12,766 nucleotides of DNA from an uncultured Collinsella sp. (GCA_934675795.1 CAKURW010000046.1:1-12766), one strand, 5' to 3'; shown: positions 1 through 9,226, numbered from the stretch's first letter. Program-made: numbers and translations. Notes: a model not told the origin generated them from the sequence alone.

Positions 1-2438
<2,438 letters not shown>

Positions 2439-2439
<1 letters not shown>

Positions 2440-3587
2440 TGGCTGAGGCTTTAGAGATAACGCCCGCCGAGCTGGACGCGTTCGCGGACCGGCTCGGCGA
2501 GGTCGAGTCGTATCTCCACCTGGACGAGAAGCGTACCCGTGTGACCGAGCTCGAGGCCAAAAGCGTGGCCCCCGGCTTTTGGGATGACGCCGACGCCGCC
2601 CGTGCCACCATGGAGGAAATCGCGCGCACCAAGGAAGATATCGCTGCCGTGGACACCGCGCGCGGCAAGCTTGCCGATGCCCGCGCCGCGCTGGAGCTTG
2701 CCGAGGAGATGGGGGATGACCCCGACGCCGCCGCCCTTCGCGAGGAGGCTACAGCCACGGCTGAGCGCCTAGCCCGTGCCATCGATGAGCTTGAGCTTTC
2801 GAGCTGGTTCACCGGTGAGTTCGATCACGGCGATGCTATTGTGACCATCAAGCCCGGACAGGGTGGTCTGGAGGCCCAGGACTGGACCTTCATGCTCTTT
2901 AAGATGTACATGAAGTACTGCCAGCGTCGCGGCTGGAAGGTCACGATTAACGACTGCCCCGCTGCCGAGGTCATCGGCATCGACCGCGCGACCTTTACCG
3001 TCGAGGGCAAGGACGCATTTGGCATGCTGCGCGCCGAGGCCGGCGTCCACCGCTTGGTGCGCATTAGCCCCACCGACGACAAGAAGCGCCGCCAGACCAC
3101 GTTCGCTGGCGTCGAGGTCATTCCCGTACTGCCCGATGATATCGACATCGAGATCAGTCCCGATGACATCCGCGTGGACGTGTACCACGCGAGCGGCCCG
3201 GGCGGTCAGGGCGTCAACACCACCGACTCCGCCGTGCGCGTGACGCATTTTCCCAGCGGCATTGTGGTCACCTGCCAAAACGAGCGCAGCCAGATTCAGA
3301 ACAAGGCCGCGTGCATGCAGATCCTCAAGGCTCGCCTGTACGAGATTGAGCTCGAGAAGCGCGCCGAGGCGCTCGATGAGATTCGCGGACCCAAAACCAC
3401 GATCGGTTTTGGCAACCAGATTCGCAGTTACGTGCTCTACCCGTACCAGATGGTCAAGGATTTGCGCTCGGGCGTGGAGACCAGCAATGTCGAGGCCGTT
3501 CTTGACGATGGCGACCTGGACCCGTTTGTTATTGGCTACCATCGCTGGGCTACCGGCAACGCCGATGCAGAAGGCTCGGAGGTCTAA
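2439..3587 (+). CDS. prfB: Peptide chain release factor 2 (RF2), with atypical SPT tripeptide
   Basis: RF2 reads UGA and UAA stop codons in the ribosomal A site and triggers peptide release. The 382-residue protein is of family length (E. coli 365). It has an N-terminal helical domain (about 1-120), the core KPGQGGLEAQDW (138-149), the catalytic GGQ at G255-G256-Q257 within SGPGGQGVNTTDSAVR, and CQNERSQIQNKAA after it. The recognition-loop tripeptide, normally SPF in RF2, reads S210-P211-T212 (AGC CCC ACC, 3066-3074). The reading frame is continuous: where E. coli has the in-frame TGA frameshift signal (near RGYL-DYD) this gene has YLHLDEK, so the classic autoregulatory frameshift is absent. 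The length, GPGGQ context and SPxD position favour RF2 over RF1, whose tripeptide is PxT; the SPT sequence is nevertheless a chimera of the two patterns. The start ATG overlaps the secA stop (TAATG). Stop TAA. Confidence 0.96.
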
Positions 3588-3648
3588 AACATCGGGTGGC
3601 TTCAAGCCGATGCCAAGCCCAACGGTTGGACGGGTTTGTATCCAGAAT

Positions 3649-3672
3649 AAACCCTGCGCAGGGGTGGTTTTT
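3649..3672 (+). terminator. Possible intrinsic terminator after secA-prfB
   Basis: The self-complementary block CCCTGCGCAGGG (3652-3663) is embedded in outer arms AAACC (3649-3653) and GGTTT (3666-3670), followed by T residues to 3672. It lies 61 bases after the prfB stop. The inner and outer pairings compete, so the exact fold is uncertain and it is weaker than the hairpin at 3712. Confidence 0.4.
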
Positions 3673-3686
3673 GTCCGGCGAATCGG

Positions 3687-3692
3687 TAGAAT
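3687..3692 (+). promoter_or_regulatory. Possible -10 element for yitT
   Basis: TAGAAT fits the actinobacterial TAnnnT pattern. A weak TGGTTT at 3665-3670 lies 16 bases upstream as a -35 candidate but overlaps the arm of the preceding hairpin. If used, transcription would start near 3699 and run straight through the hairpin at 3712-3740. This is weak evidence from pattern alone. Confidence 0.25.
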
Positions 3693-3711
3693 CGAATACA
3701 AGAAGAAGTTC

Positions 3712-3740
3712 AAAGCGCATCCGTTTGGGTGCGCTTTTTT
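3712..3740 (+). terminator. Intrinsic terminator or leader hairpin abutting the yitT RBS
   Basis: AAAGCGCATCC (3712-3722) pairs with GGGTGCGCTTT (3727-3737) around a GTTT loop, an 11-base-pair stem with one G-T pair, ending in six T residues (3735-3740). This is a textbook rho-independent terminator. It is unusual in position: the yitT Shine-Dalgarno sequence GAGGGAGG begins at 3741, directly after the T tract. Confidence 0.75.
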
Positions 3741-3752
3741 GAGGGAGGCAGC

Positions 3753-4643
3753 ATGGCATATCGTCTGGACATCAAGCGCATTCTATCGATGAACTTCTTT
3801 CACGACCTGCCCCAGATTATGTTGGGGTGCGCTCTGGCCGCTATTGCGACCGACCTGTTTTTGATTCCCAACGGCCTTGCTGCCGGTGGTGTTACGGGCC
3901 TTGCCACCATTATCCAGGCGGTCGGCGCATCGCGCGGCATATCGCTTCCCGTTGGTATTCAGACGATCGTGATGAACGCCTTGCTGTTGCTGGTCGTTAT
4001 GCGCGAGGGCGGCATGTTCTACGTGGTGCAGACCGCGACGGGCTTTGTGCTGCTGGGCTTCTTTACCGATCTGTTCGCCCCGTTTGTAGCACCTCTGGCG
4101 GATGCGGACCTGATGCTCCCTGCCATGTGGGGCGGCATTATTACGGGCATCGGTTACGGCATGGTGTTGCGCGCCGGCGCCAACACCGGCGGCTCGGACA
4201 CGATTGGCCAAATCATCTCGCGTAACACCTCGCTGCCGGTGGGCTCGACCGTCATGGCGATCGATGTTGCCGTATGCGCGCTATCGGCTCCGGTCTTTTC
4301 AATCGAAAACGCACTGTATGCAGGCCTTTCGATGGTCATTAGCGGCTACGTGATCGATGCCGTGGTCGATGGTGGCAACAAACGCCGTATGGTACTCATC
4401 ATCTCGGACAAGTTCCCTGATATCGCTGCCGATATCATGTATGGCCTGGGTCGTGGTTGTACCAAGTTTAAGGCGACTGGCATGTATTCGGGTGCCGAGA
4501 AGCCGGTGATCATGGTCATCGTGAACCGTCGAGAGCTCAATACCCTCAAGACGATCGTGCGCGAGCGCGATCCTCACGCCATTGTGACGGTCGCCGACGT
4601 TACGGAAGCTTTCGGCGAGGGATTCAAGGACATTAGCGCGTAG
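3753..4643 (+). CDS. yitT: YitT-family integral membrane protein (DUF161/DUF2179)
   Basis: This 296-residue protein has the YitT architecture: hydrophobic segments at about 20-38, 43-59, 68-84, 88-111, 124-143, 166-185 and 188-204, then a cytoplasmic C-terminal domain (about 212-290) resembling DUF2179. Family hallmarks seen are IPNGLAAGGVTGLATI (38-53), the glycine-rich GGIITGIGYGM (127-137) and GANTGGSDTIGQII (142-155). The substrate and role of YitT proteins are not established; transport is inferred from topology only. ATG at 3753 is preferred because GAGGGAGG (3741-3748) sits four bases upstream; the in-frame GTG at 3729 lies inside the terminator stem and is rejected. The gene appears monocistronic, with a terminator-like hairpin immediately before it and a 207-base gap after it. 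Stop TAG. Confidence 0.92.
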   Translation: MAYRLDIKRILSMNFFHDLPQIMLGCALAAIATDLFLIPNGLAAGGVTGLATIIQAVGASRGISLPVGIQTIVMNALLLLVVMREGGMFYVVQTATGFVLLGFFTDLFAPFVAPLADADLMLPAMWGGIITGIGYGMVLRAGANTGGSDTIGQIISRNTSLPVGSTVMAIDVAVCALSAPVFSIENALYAGLSMVISGYVIDAVVDGGNKRRMVLIISDKFPDIAADIMYGLGRGCTKFKATGMYSGAEKPVIMVIVNRRELNTLKTIVRERDPHAIVTVADVTEAFGEGFKDISA

Positions 4644-4759
4644 GGCCGACCGCGTCCCATCCAAAAGACGTTCACATTGGTAAACCGTTTCATCAGCGGT
4701 TCTGCCTGCTAAATTGCTCAAATAATGATAAATACTCTGGTAAAGCTTCCAGTTTCCAG

Positions 4760-4765
4760 CATAAT
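4760..4765 (+). promoter_or_regulatory. Candidate -10 element for the transketolase operon
   Basis: The 207-base region between yitT and the transketolase genes is AT-richer than its surroundings, as expected of a promoter. CATAAT at 4760-4765 is the best -10 match and would leave a leader of about 80 bases. No convincing -35 is seen 16-18 bases upstream. A tandem TTCCAG (4747-4752 and 4754-4759) lies immediately upstream, and GGTAAA occurs twice (near 4679 and 4739). AACCG and CGGTT arms (4683-4701) could form a small hairpin. I see no terminator for yitT here. Confidence 0.3.
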
Positions 4766-4850
4766 GAATGGCGTACGTGCATCGCGGCTGGGTTGGGACG
4801 ACCTTCTGTGCCGTGCGCATCTTGTCTAAAGAGGATGAAAGGAAGGCACA

Positions 4851-5681
4851 ATGAGCGACGAAGAGCTCAAAAAGGTTGCCAACGAGGTAAGGAAGGGCAT
4901 CGTCACCGGCGTGCACGCTGCCAAGTCCGGCCATCCGGGCGGTTCGCTCGGCGCTGCCGACATCATGACCTATCTGTACTTTGAGGAAATGAACGTCGAC
5001 CCAGCCCATCCCCGCAAGGCCGACCGCGATCGCTTTGTGCTTTCCAAGGGCCACTGTGCACCTGGTCTGTACGCTGTGCTCGCCGAGCGTGGGTTCTTCC
5101 CCAAGGAGGATCTTGAGACGCTGCGCCACATCGGCAGCCACCTGCAGGGTCATCCCAACATGAACGACACTCCGGGCGTTGACATGTCCACCGGTTCGCT
5201 CGGCCAGGGCATCTCCGCCGCCGTGGGCATGGCCGTTGCCGCCAAGCACTGGGGCGATACTTATCGCACGTACGCCCTGCTGGGCGATGGCGAGAGCGAG
5301 GAGGGCCAGGTCTGGGAGGCCGCCATGTTTGCCGGCAACCAGCAGCTCGACAACCTCTGTGTGATCGTCGACCACAACGGCCTGCAGATCGACGGTCCCG
5401 TCGAGGAGGTCAACGACCCCATGCCGCTCGCCGACAAGTTCCGCGCCTTTAAGTTCCACGTGGTGGAGCTTGCCGACGGCAACGATTTCGACCAGATCCG
5501 CGCCGCCTTTGCCGAGGCTCGCGCCACCAAGGGCCAGCCGACCGCCATCATCGCCGAGACCATGAAGGGCAAGGGCGTTTCCTTTATGGAGAACCAGGTT
5601 GGTTGGCACGGCAAGGCCCCCAACGATGAACAGTTTGAGCAGGCCATGGCAGAGCTCACGGCCGCCGGAGAGGAGCTCTAG
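4851..5681 (+). CDS. tkt: Transketolase, N-terminal subunit (TPP-binding)
   Basis: This gene encodes the thiamine-diphosphate-binding half of transketolase, which moves two-carbon ketol units between sugar phosphates in the non-oxidative pentose phosphate pathway. The 276 residues correspond to the N-terminal third or so of a one-chain enzyme of about 660 residues. Visible are SGHPGGSLGAAD (26-37), SKGHCAPGLYA (65-75), HPNMNDTPGVDMSTGSLGQG (101-120), and the TPP/metal motif from G145-D146-G147 to N176. The second TPP-activating half is encoded by the next gene, so the enzyme should be a heteromeric complex. The start at 4851 follows AAAGGAAGG (4838-4846). The TAG stop and the next ATG are separated by one base. 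Sequences related to 1-deoxyxylulose-5-phosphate synthase share these motifs, but the two-gene split and SKGH context favour transketolase. Confidence 0.95.
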   Translation: MSDEELKKVANEVRKGIVTGVHAAKSGHPGGSLGAADIMTYLYFEEMNVDPAHPRKADRDRFVLSKGHCAPGLYAVLAERGFFPKEDLETLRHIGSHLQGHPNMNDTPGVDMSTGSLGQGISAAVGMAVAAKHWGDTYRTYALLGDGESEEGQVWEAAMFAGNQQLDNLCVIVDHNGLQIDGPVEEVNDPMPLADKFRAFKFHVVELADGNDFDQIRAAFAEARATKGQPTAIIAETMKGKGVSFMENQVGWHGKAPNDEQFEQAMAELTAAGEEL

Positions 5682-5682
5682 G

Positions 5683-6624
5683 ATGGCAGACGTCAAGAAA
5701 ATCGCCACGCGCGTAAGCTACGGCGAGGCCCTCGTCGAGCTCGCCAACGAGCACGATGACTTTGTGGTCCTCGACGCCGACCTGGCTGCCGCCACGCAGA
5801 CCGGCAAGTTCAAGGCCGCCTGCCCCGACCGCTTCTTCGATGTGGGCATTGCCGAGAGCAACCTGATGGGCGTCGCCGCCGGTATCGCAACCACCGGCCG
5901 CGTTGCCTTCGCGAGCACCTTTGCCATGTTCGCCGCCGGCCGCGCCTTTGAGCAGGTCCGTAACTCCATCGGCTACCCGCACCTCAACGTTAAGATCGGT
6001 GCCACGCATGCCGGTATCTCGGTGGGCGAGGATGGCGCCACGCACCAGTGCTGCGAGGATATCGCCCTTATGCGCGTCATCCCCGGCATGACCGTGATTG
6101 TTCCCGCCGACGACGTGGAGGCCCGCGCCGTGACGCGCGCCGCCTACGAGTGCGACGGTCCGGTGTACATGCGCTTCGCCCGTTTGGCCTCGCCGGTTAT
6201 CAACGACCCCGAGACCTACAAGTTCGAGTTGGGTAAGGGCATTGTCATGCGCGAGGGCGCCGATGTGACCATCATCGCCTGCGGCCTGATGGTCGGCGAG
6301 GCTCTCGAGGCCGCCGAGCAGCTCGCTGACGAGGGTATCGACGCCGAGGTCATCAACATGCACACCATCAAGCCCATCGACGCCGACCTGATCGTCAAGA
6401 GCGCCACCAAGACCGGCCACGTCGTGACCGTCGAGGAGCACTCCGTGATCGGCGGCCTGGGCAGCGCCGTTGCCGACGTCCTGTGCGAGCAGTGCCCGAC
6501 GCCGCTCAAGAAGATTGGCGTCAACGACACCTTCGGTGAGTCCGGCCCGGGCGCCGAGCTCCTGCACAAGTACGGCCTGGACGCCGCCAACATCGTGGCG
6601 ACCACCAAGGAGTTCTTGGCATAA
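5683..6624 (+). CDS. tkt: Transketolase, C-terminal subunit
   Basis: This is the pyrimidine-binding plus C-terminal half of the split transketolase. The 313-residue protein carries FFDVGIAESNLMGVAAG (51-67), in which E58 is the glutamate expected to activate the TPP aminopyrimidine across the subunit interface, then HAGISVGEDGATHQ (109-122) and a C-terminal transketolase domain with TVEEHSVIGGLGSAV. ATG at 5683 is chosen because MADVKK begins a typical N-terminus and GGAGAGGAG (5667-5675) lies seven bases upstream, inside the end of the preceding gene. A longer in-frame start at 5599 would only add residues read out of frame within that gene. The one-base gap implies translational coupling and equal amounts of both subunits. 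Stop TAA; a strong terminator follows, so these two genes form a self-contained operon. Confidence 0.95.
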   Translation: MADVKKIATRVSYGEALVELANEHDDFVVLDADLAAATQTGKFKAACPDRFFDVGIAESNLMGVAAGIATTGRVAFASTFAMFAAGRAFEQVRNSIGYPHLNVKIGATHAGISVGEDGATHQCCEDIALMRVIPGMTVIVPADDVEARAVTRAAYECDGPVYMRFARLASPVINDPETYKFELGKGIVMREGADVTIIACGLMVGEALEAAEQLADEGIDAEVINMHTIKPIDADLIVKSATKTGHVVTVEEHSVIGGLGSAVADVLCEQCPTPLKKIGVNDTFGESGPGAELLHKYGLDAANIVATTKEFLA

Positions 6625-6670
6625 GGCAAGACGAGGCAAAGTATCGCGTCGACAACCGCAAACAAGCCAG

Positions 6671-6704
6671 AACAGGGGCGTCCTCAAAGAGGGCGCCCCT
6701 GTTT
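6671..6704 (+). terminator. Strong intrinsic terminator of the transketolase operon
   Basis: AACAGGGGCG (6671-6680) pairs with CGCCCCTGTT (6694-6703), extended by a T-G pair and CCTC/GAGG (6682-6685 with 6689-6692) around an AAA loop, giving a 15-base-pair stem. The downstream T tract is short (TTT), but stem strength and placement 46 bases after the stop support termination. Confidence 0.85.
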
Positions 6705-6788
6705 ATGCTGAATTTAAATTAGAGTCCTGCCAAGCAAAGTTCCCATGGGGAAACGGGCCCATCCCAACAAAGTGCAATTCAGACCCTT

Positions 6789-6819
6789 CCAACTTTGTAT
6801 GCGCAGCATCTCAAGTTGG
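6789..6819. repeat. Compact two-tier hairpin
   Basis: CCAACTT (6789-6795) pairs with AAGTTGG (6813-6819); after a symmetric three-by-three internal loop, ATGC (6799-6802) pairs with GCAT (6806-6809) around a GCA triloop. ACTTTGT (6792-6798) can instead pair with ACAAAGT upstream (6767-6773), so two mutually exclusive folds exist. Function unknown. Confidence 0.6.
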
Positions 6820-6843
6820 TGCGTCGGCCCCATAGTAGCCGCA

Positions 6844-6971
6844 GGCCGGGCGCAGGGTTACCTCCCAAATCTTTCCGCAGCGCAGGCCGGCGTTTGTCCG
6901 CAGCTCCGCAGGAGCAGGACAAATGCCGGCCATGCGCGAGGACGATTTGGGAGGTAACCCTGCGCCCGGCC
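6844..6971. repeat. 128-base near-perfect palindrome (two inverted copies of a ~60-base unit)
   Basis: The outer arms 6844-6871 and 6944-6971 are exact reverse complements over 28 bases. The inner arms 6880-6899 and 6917-6937 pair with one G-T pair and one mismatch or bulge, including GCCGGC and TTTGTCC/GGACAAA. The tip is GCTCC-GCA-GGAGC (6903-6915). The structure therefore reads as two diverged head-to-head copies of one unit of about 60 bases. CCGCAG occurs four times on the left side (6839, 6875, 6898, 6906). It lies after the transketolase terminator and before the ftsE promoter, and has no T tract. A REP/BIME-like or miniature transposable element is the best guess; no target-site duplication is evident. 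Confidence 0.9.
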
Positions 6972-7005
6972 GGTGGGATCCCAAAGCCCGCCATGCTTCT
7001 TATGT

Positions 7006-7030
7006 GCAGCAAAGCTAATGCTGCTAAAAT
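7006..7030 (+). promoter_or_regulatory. ftsEX promoter with operator-like inverted repeat
   Basis: TAAAAT (7025-7030) preceded by TGC forms an extended -10 element about 45 bases before the ftsE start. Immediately upstream lies a 6-7-6 inverted repeat, GCAGCA (7006-7011) and TGCTGC (7019-7024), in the spacer where a repressor or activator would touch polymerase. No good -35 is visible, which suits an extended -10 promoter. Regulator unknown. Confidence 0.5.
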
Positions 7031-7075
7031 ACAAAGCGCTCATGTAGTTTAAACGCACGACGATAAGGAGCACCA

Positions 7076-8296
7076 GTGGGTAACCACTTCCGTACCTCCG
7101 GTGCGGGCGATGATGCCCCCAAGACGCAGGCAGGCGTCCAGGGCAGTCGTTTCGCCACTCCGGATTCAGAGGGCCAGCCTGTTGCTCAGGCCCCCGCTCA
7201 GCCGGCAGATCAGGCACAGCCGGCATCCGATCCCTTTGCCTACAATCCAACCAGCGATGTCGCGCTTTCCGGCACGGCGGGTTTTGAGCCCGTTCAGGCC
7301 GTGACCGCTCGCGTGGAGCAGCCTCAGGCTGGTGCCGCCACGCCGCAGCCTACCATGGCCGGCATTCCCGACCCCTTGGCCCCTGCGACGCCGGCTCCTC
7401 AGCCTGCGCAGTCCGGTCTCTTTGCCGCTATTCCCGACCCCACGCAGCCTGCTGCCCCGGTGGTCGAGAGCGATCAGGCAGCTGAGGTCGCAAGCCTCGA
7501 TAACGCGCTCAACAACCCCGATTTTACGTCGGTGTTTGCGCCCATCGATCCGCAGGCCAGCCGCAAGAAGATGGCCAAGCAGGCCGGTGTCGAGCCCGTC
7601 ATCCTTATGGAGCATGTCACCAAGATCTATCCGGCACAGCCCAACAAGCCTGCACTCGACGACATCAACATCGAGATCTATCCGGGCGAGTTCGTCTTCC
7701 TGGTCGGTCACTCCGGCTCGGGTAAGACCACGCTGCTGTCGACGCTCAACCGCGACGTCAAGCCGACGAGCGGCCGCATCCTGGTTGCCGGTCAGGACCT
7801 CATGAAGATCAAGAACCGCAAGGTTCCGTTCCTGCGTCGTCAGATTGGCGCCGTGTTCCAGGACTTTAAGCTCCTGCCGCAAAAGACCGCTTACGAAAAC
7901 GTGGCGTTTGCCCTGCAGTGCATCGGCAAGCCCAAGGGTGTCATTCGCAGCCAGGTGCCCGAGGTGCTGCGTCTGGTCGGTCTGGCCGACCAGATGGACT
8001 CGCTGCCCGATCAGCTTTCCGGTGGCGAGCAGCAGCGCGTGGCCGTTGCCCGCGCTATGGTCAACCGCCCGCCGCTGCTGATTTGCGACGAGCCCACGGG
8101 CAACCTCGACCCGGCGATTTCGCTGGGCATCATGAAGCTGCTCGAGCGCATTAACCGCACCGGTACCACCGTGATCGTCGCTACGCACGACCGCGAGATG
8201 GTCGATAGCATGCACCGTCGCGTGATCGCCCTCGAGGGCGGCCACGTAATCCGCGACCAGGAGAGGGGAGGTTACGGCAACTATGGCACCAACTAA
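7076..8296 (+). CDS. ftsE: FtsE cell-division ABC ATPase with long disordered N-terminal extension
   Basis: FtsE is the cytoplasmic ATPase of the FtsEX complex, which transmits ATP hydrolysis across the membrane to activate peptidoglycan hydrolases at the division site. The ABC domain occupies about 175-406 (232 residues, the normal size of the whole protein): Walker A GHSGSGKT (211-218), Q-loop Q262, signature LSGGEQQ (314-320), Walker B LLICDEP (334-340), D-loop NLD and H-loop H371. FQDFKLLPQKTAYENVA (261-277) is typical of FtsE. The first 174 residues are extra: rich in Pro, Ala and Gln, without hydrophobic segments, with IPDP at 97-100 and 119-122, predicted disordered. GTG at 7076 is chosen for AAGGAG (7065-7070) five bases upstream and the promoter at 7025. 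M166 (base 7571) would give a normal-length FtsE but has no good Shine-Dalgarno. The 3' end overlaps ftsX by 14 bases. Confidence 0.94.
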   Translation: MGNHFRTSGAGDDAPKTQAGVQGSRFATPDSEGQPVAQAPAQPADQAQPASDPFAYNPTSDVALSGTAGFEPVQAVTARVEQPQAGAATPQPTMAGIPDPLAPATPAPQPAQSGLFAAIPDPTQPAAPVVESDQAAEVASLDNALNNPDFTSVFAPIDPQASRKKMAKQAGVEPVILMEHVTKIYPAQPNKPALDDINIEIYPGEFVFLVGHSGSGKTTLLSTLNRDVKPTSGRILVAGQDLMKIKNRKVPFLRRQIGAVFQDFKLLPQKTAYENVAFALQCIGKPKGVIRSQVPEVLRLVGLADQMDSLPDQLSGGEQQRVAVARAMVNRPPLLICDEPTGNLDPAISLGIMKLLERINRTGTTVIVATHDREMVDSMHRRVIALEGGHVIRDQERGGYGNYGTN

Positions 8297-9203
8297 CGTG
8301 GGCTACTCGCTCAAAGAGGCAATCAGCCACTTCTTCCGTAACTGGACCACCTCGCTCGGCGCCGTTATCACGATTTTCCTTTCGCTGTTTATCATCGGCC
8401 TGTTCATTATGGGTTCCGCGATGCTGAACTCCGTGATCGGCACCGTCGAGGATCAGGTCGTCATCAACGCCTTTATTAGCGATGACGCCGACCAGGCAGA
8501 TGTTCAGGCCTTTGAGGCCGAGCTCAAGACGTGGAGCAACGTCAAGTCCGTGACGTATAAGGACAAGGACGACGCGCTGGCCGAGTACACGAGCAAGATG
8601 TCGGGTAACGCCGACGCTACCATGAGCGCGCTCGACGGTCAGAACCCGCTGCCGGCTTCGTTTGCCATCGAGATGGACGATCCGTCCATGGTCGAGAGCA
8701 CGGCCCAGAAGCTCAAGAAGAACGCCGATTTTCAGAAGATCGCGGACGACGGTGACGTTAACGCGAGCGTTCTGTACGGCCAGGAGGAAGTGAGCCGCCT
8801 GTTCCAGGTGACGAACTACATCCGTATCGCCGCCGTGGTGCTCGTCGGCCTGCTGACCTTTATCGCGTTCATTTTCATTAACAACACGATTCGCCTGTCC
8901 ATTACGGCGCGTCGTCGTGAGATCGCGATCATGCGTCTGGTGGGCGCAAGCAACGGCTTCATTCGCGGGCCGTTCATTACCGAGGGCGTGCTGCAGGCCA
9001 TTTTGGGCTCGCTGCTTTCCATCGGCGTGCTGGAGCTGCTGCGTAACCTGATGGTTCCGCGCCTGCAGGAGAGCATCGGCTGGATGTCGTTTGCGCTGCC
9101 GATGCAGTACTACCTGGTGACCTACGCCGCGCTGATTTTGGTCGGCGTCATTATCGGTCTCTTTGGTTCCGCTATCGCCATGCGCCGCTATCTGCGCGTG
9201 TAG
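8283..9203 (+). CDS. ftsX: FtsX cell-division membrane protein
   Basis: FtsX is the membrane partner of FtsE. It relays FtsE ATPase cycles to extracellular cell-wall hydrolases. The 306-residue protein has the expected topology: cytoplasmic N-terminus with YSLKEAISHFFRNWTTSLGA, TM1 about 25-48, a large extracellular domain about 49-178, TM2 about 180-202, TM3 about 230-255 and TM4 about 277-300. The intracellular loop RRREIAIMRLVGASNGFIRGPF (210-231) is the FtsE-contacting region conserved in the family. ATG at 8283 follows GGGGAGG (8265-8271) with 11 bases of spacing and lies inside the end of ftsE, indicating coupled translation of the complex. Stop TAG, followed by a terminator at 9227. 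No hydrolase partner gene is seen in the window. Confidence 0.96.
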   Translation: MAPTNVGYSLKEAISHFFRNWTTSLGAVITIFLSLFIIGLFIMGSAMLNSVIGTVEDQVVINAFISDDADQADVQAFEAELKTWSNVKSVTYKDKDDALAEYTSKMSGNADATMSALDGQNPLPASFAIEMDDPSMVESTAQKLKKNADFQKIADDGDVNASVLYGQEEVSRLFQVTNYIRIAAVVLVGLLTFIAFIFINNTIRLSITARRREIAIMRLVGASNGFIRGPFITEGVLQAILGSLLSIGVLELLRNLMVPRLQESIGWMSFALPMQYYLVTYAALILVGVIIGLFGSAIAMRRYLRV

Positions 9204-9226
9204 GCGTGCTTGGAATTCGTTCCTTC

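Larger units (their letters stand above)
6625..7075. other. 451-base structured intergenic region between transketolase and ftsE
   Basis: No credible gene is seen here. In order it holds a terminator (6671-6703), an AT-rich stretch (6704-6740), the near-palindromic TTCCCATGGGGAA (6741-6753), a compact hairpin (6789-6819), a 128-base palindrome (6844-6971), a 10-base palindrome TGGGATCCCA (6974-6983), and the promoter and operator-like repeat in front of ftsE (7006-7030). Reading frames here are generated by the palindrome and lack ribosome binding sites. Confidence 0.8.

Noticed and set aside
2769..3713. 314-codon minus-strand frame antisense to prfB
   Set aside because: Shadow frame starting among the hairpins after prfB; no recognisable domain.
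3729..3752. GTG at 3729 as the yitT start
   Set aside because: It lies inside the terminator stem; ATG at 3753 has a correctly placed Shine-Dalgarno sequence and gives the expected N-terminus.
4299..5708. 469-codon open frame on the minus strand spanning yitT end, the intergenic region and the transketolase N subunit
   Set aside because: It is long enough to look real and runs through the gap, but it is antisense to two certain genes, its sequence resembles no family I know, and its composition mirrors the sense codons.
5656..6687. 343-codon minus-strand frame antisense to the transketolase C subunit
   Set aside because: Shadow of the sense gene: glycine/aspartate/histidine/valine-rich with no domain, and it starts within the terminator region.
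6875..6911. CCGCAG repeated four times (6839-6911) as a CRISPR-like or tandem array
   Set aside because: The copies are six bases with irregular spacing (36, 23, 8) and are explained by the palindrome's internal duplications.
6745..7250. Short open frames on both strands across the palindrome before ftsE
   Set aside because: They mirror each other because the DNA is palindromic, have no ribosome binding sites, and do not resemble known proteins.
7571..7573. ATG at FtsE residue 166 as the true start
   Set aside because: It would give a normal-size FtsE, but it lacks a Shine-Dalgarno sequence whereas GTG 7076 has one and a promoter; kept as an alternative, not as the call.
7166..8245. 359-codon minus-strand frame antisense to ftsE
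   Set aside because: Shadow frame; the sense strand carries all ABC motifs and the promoter.
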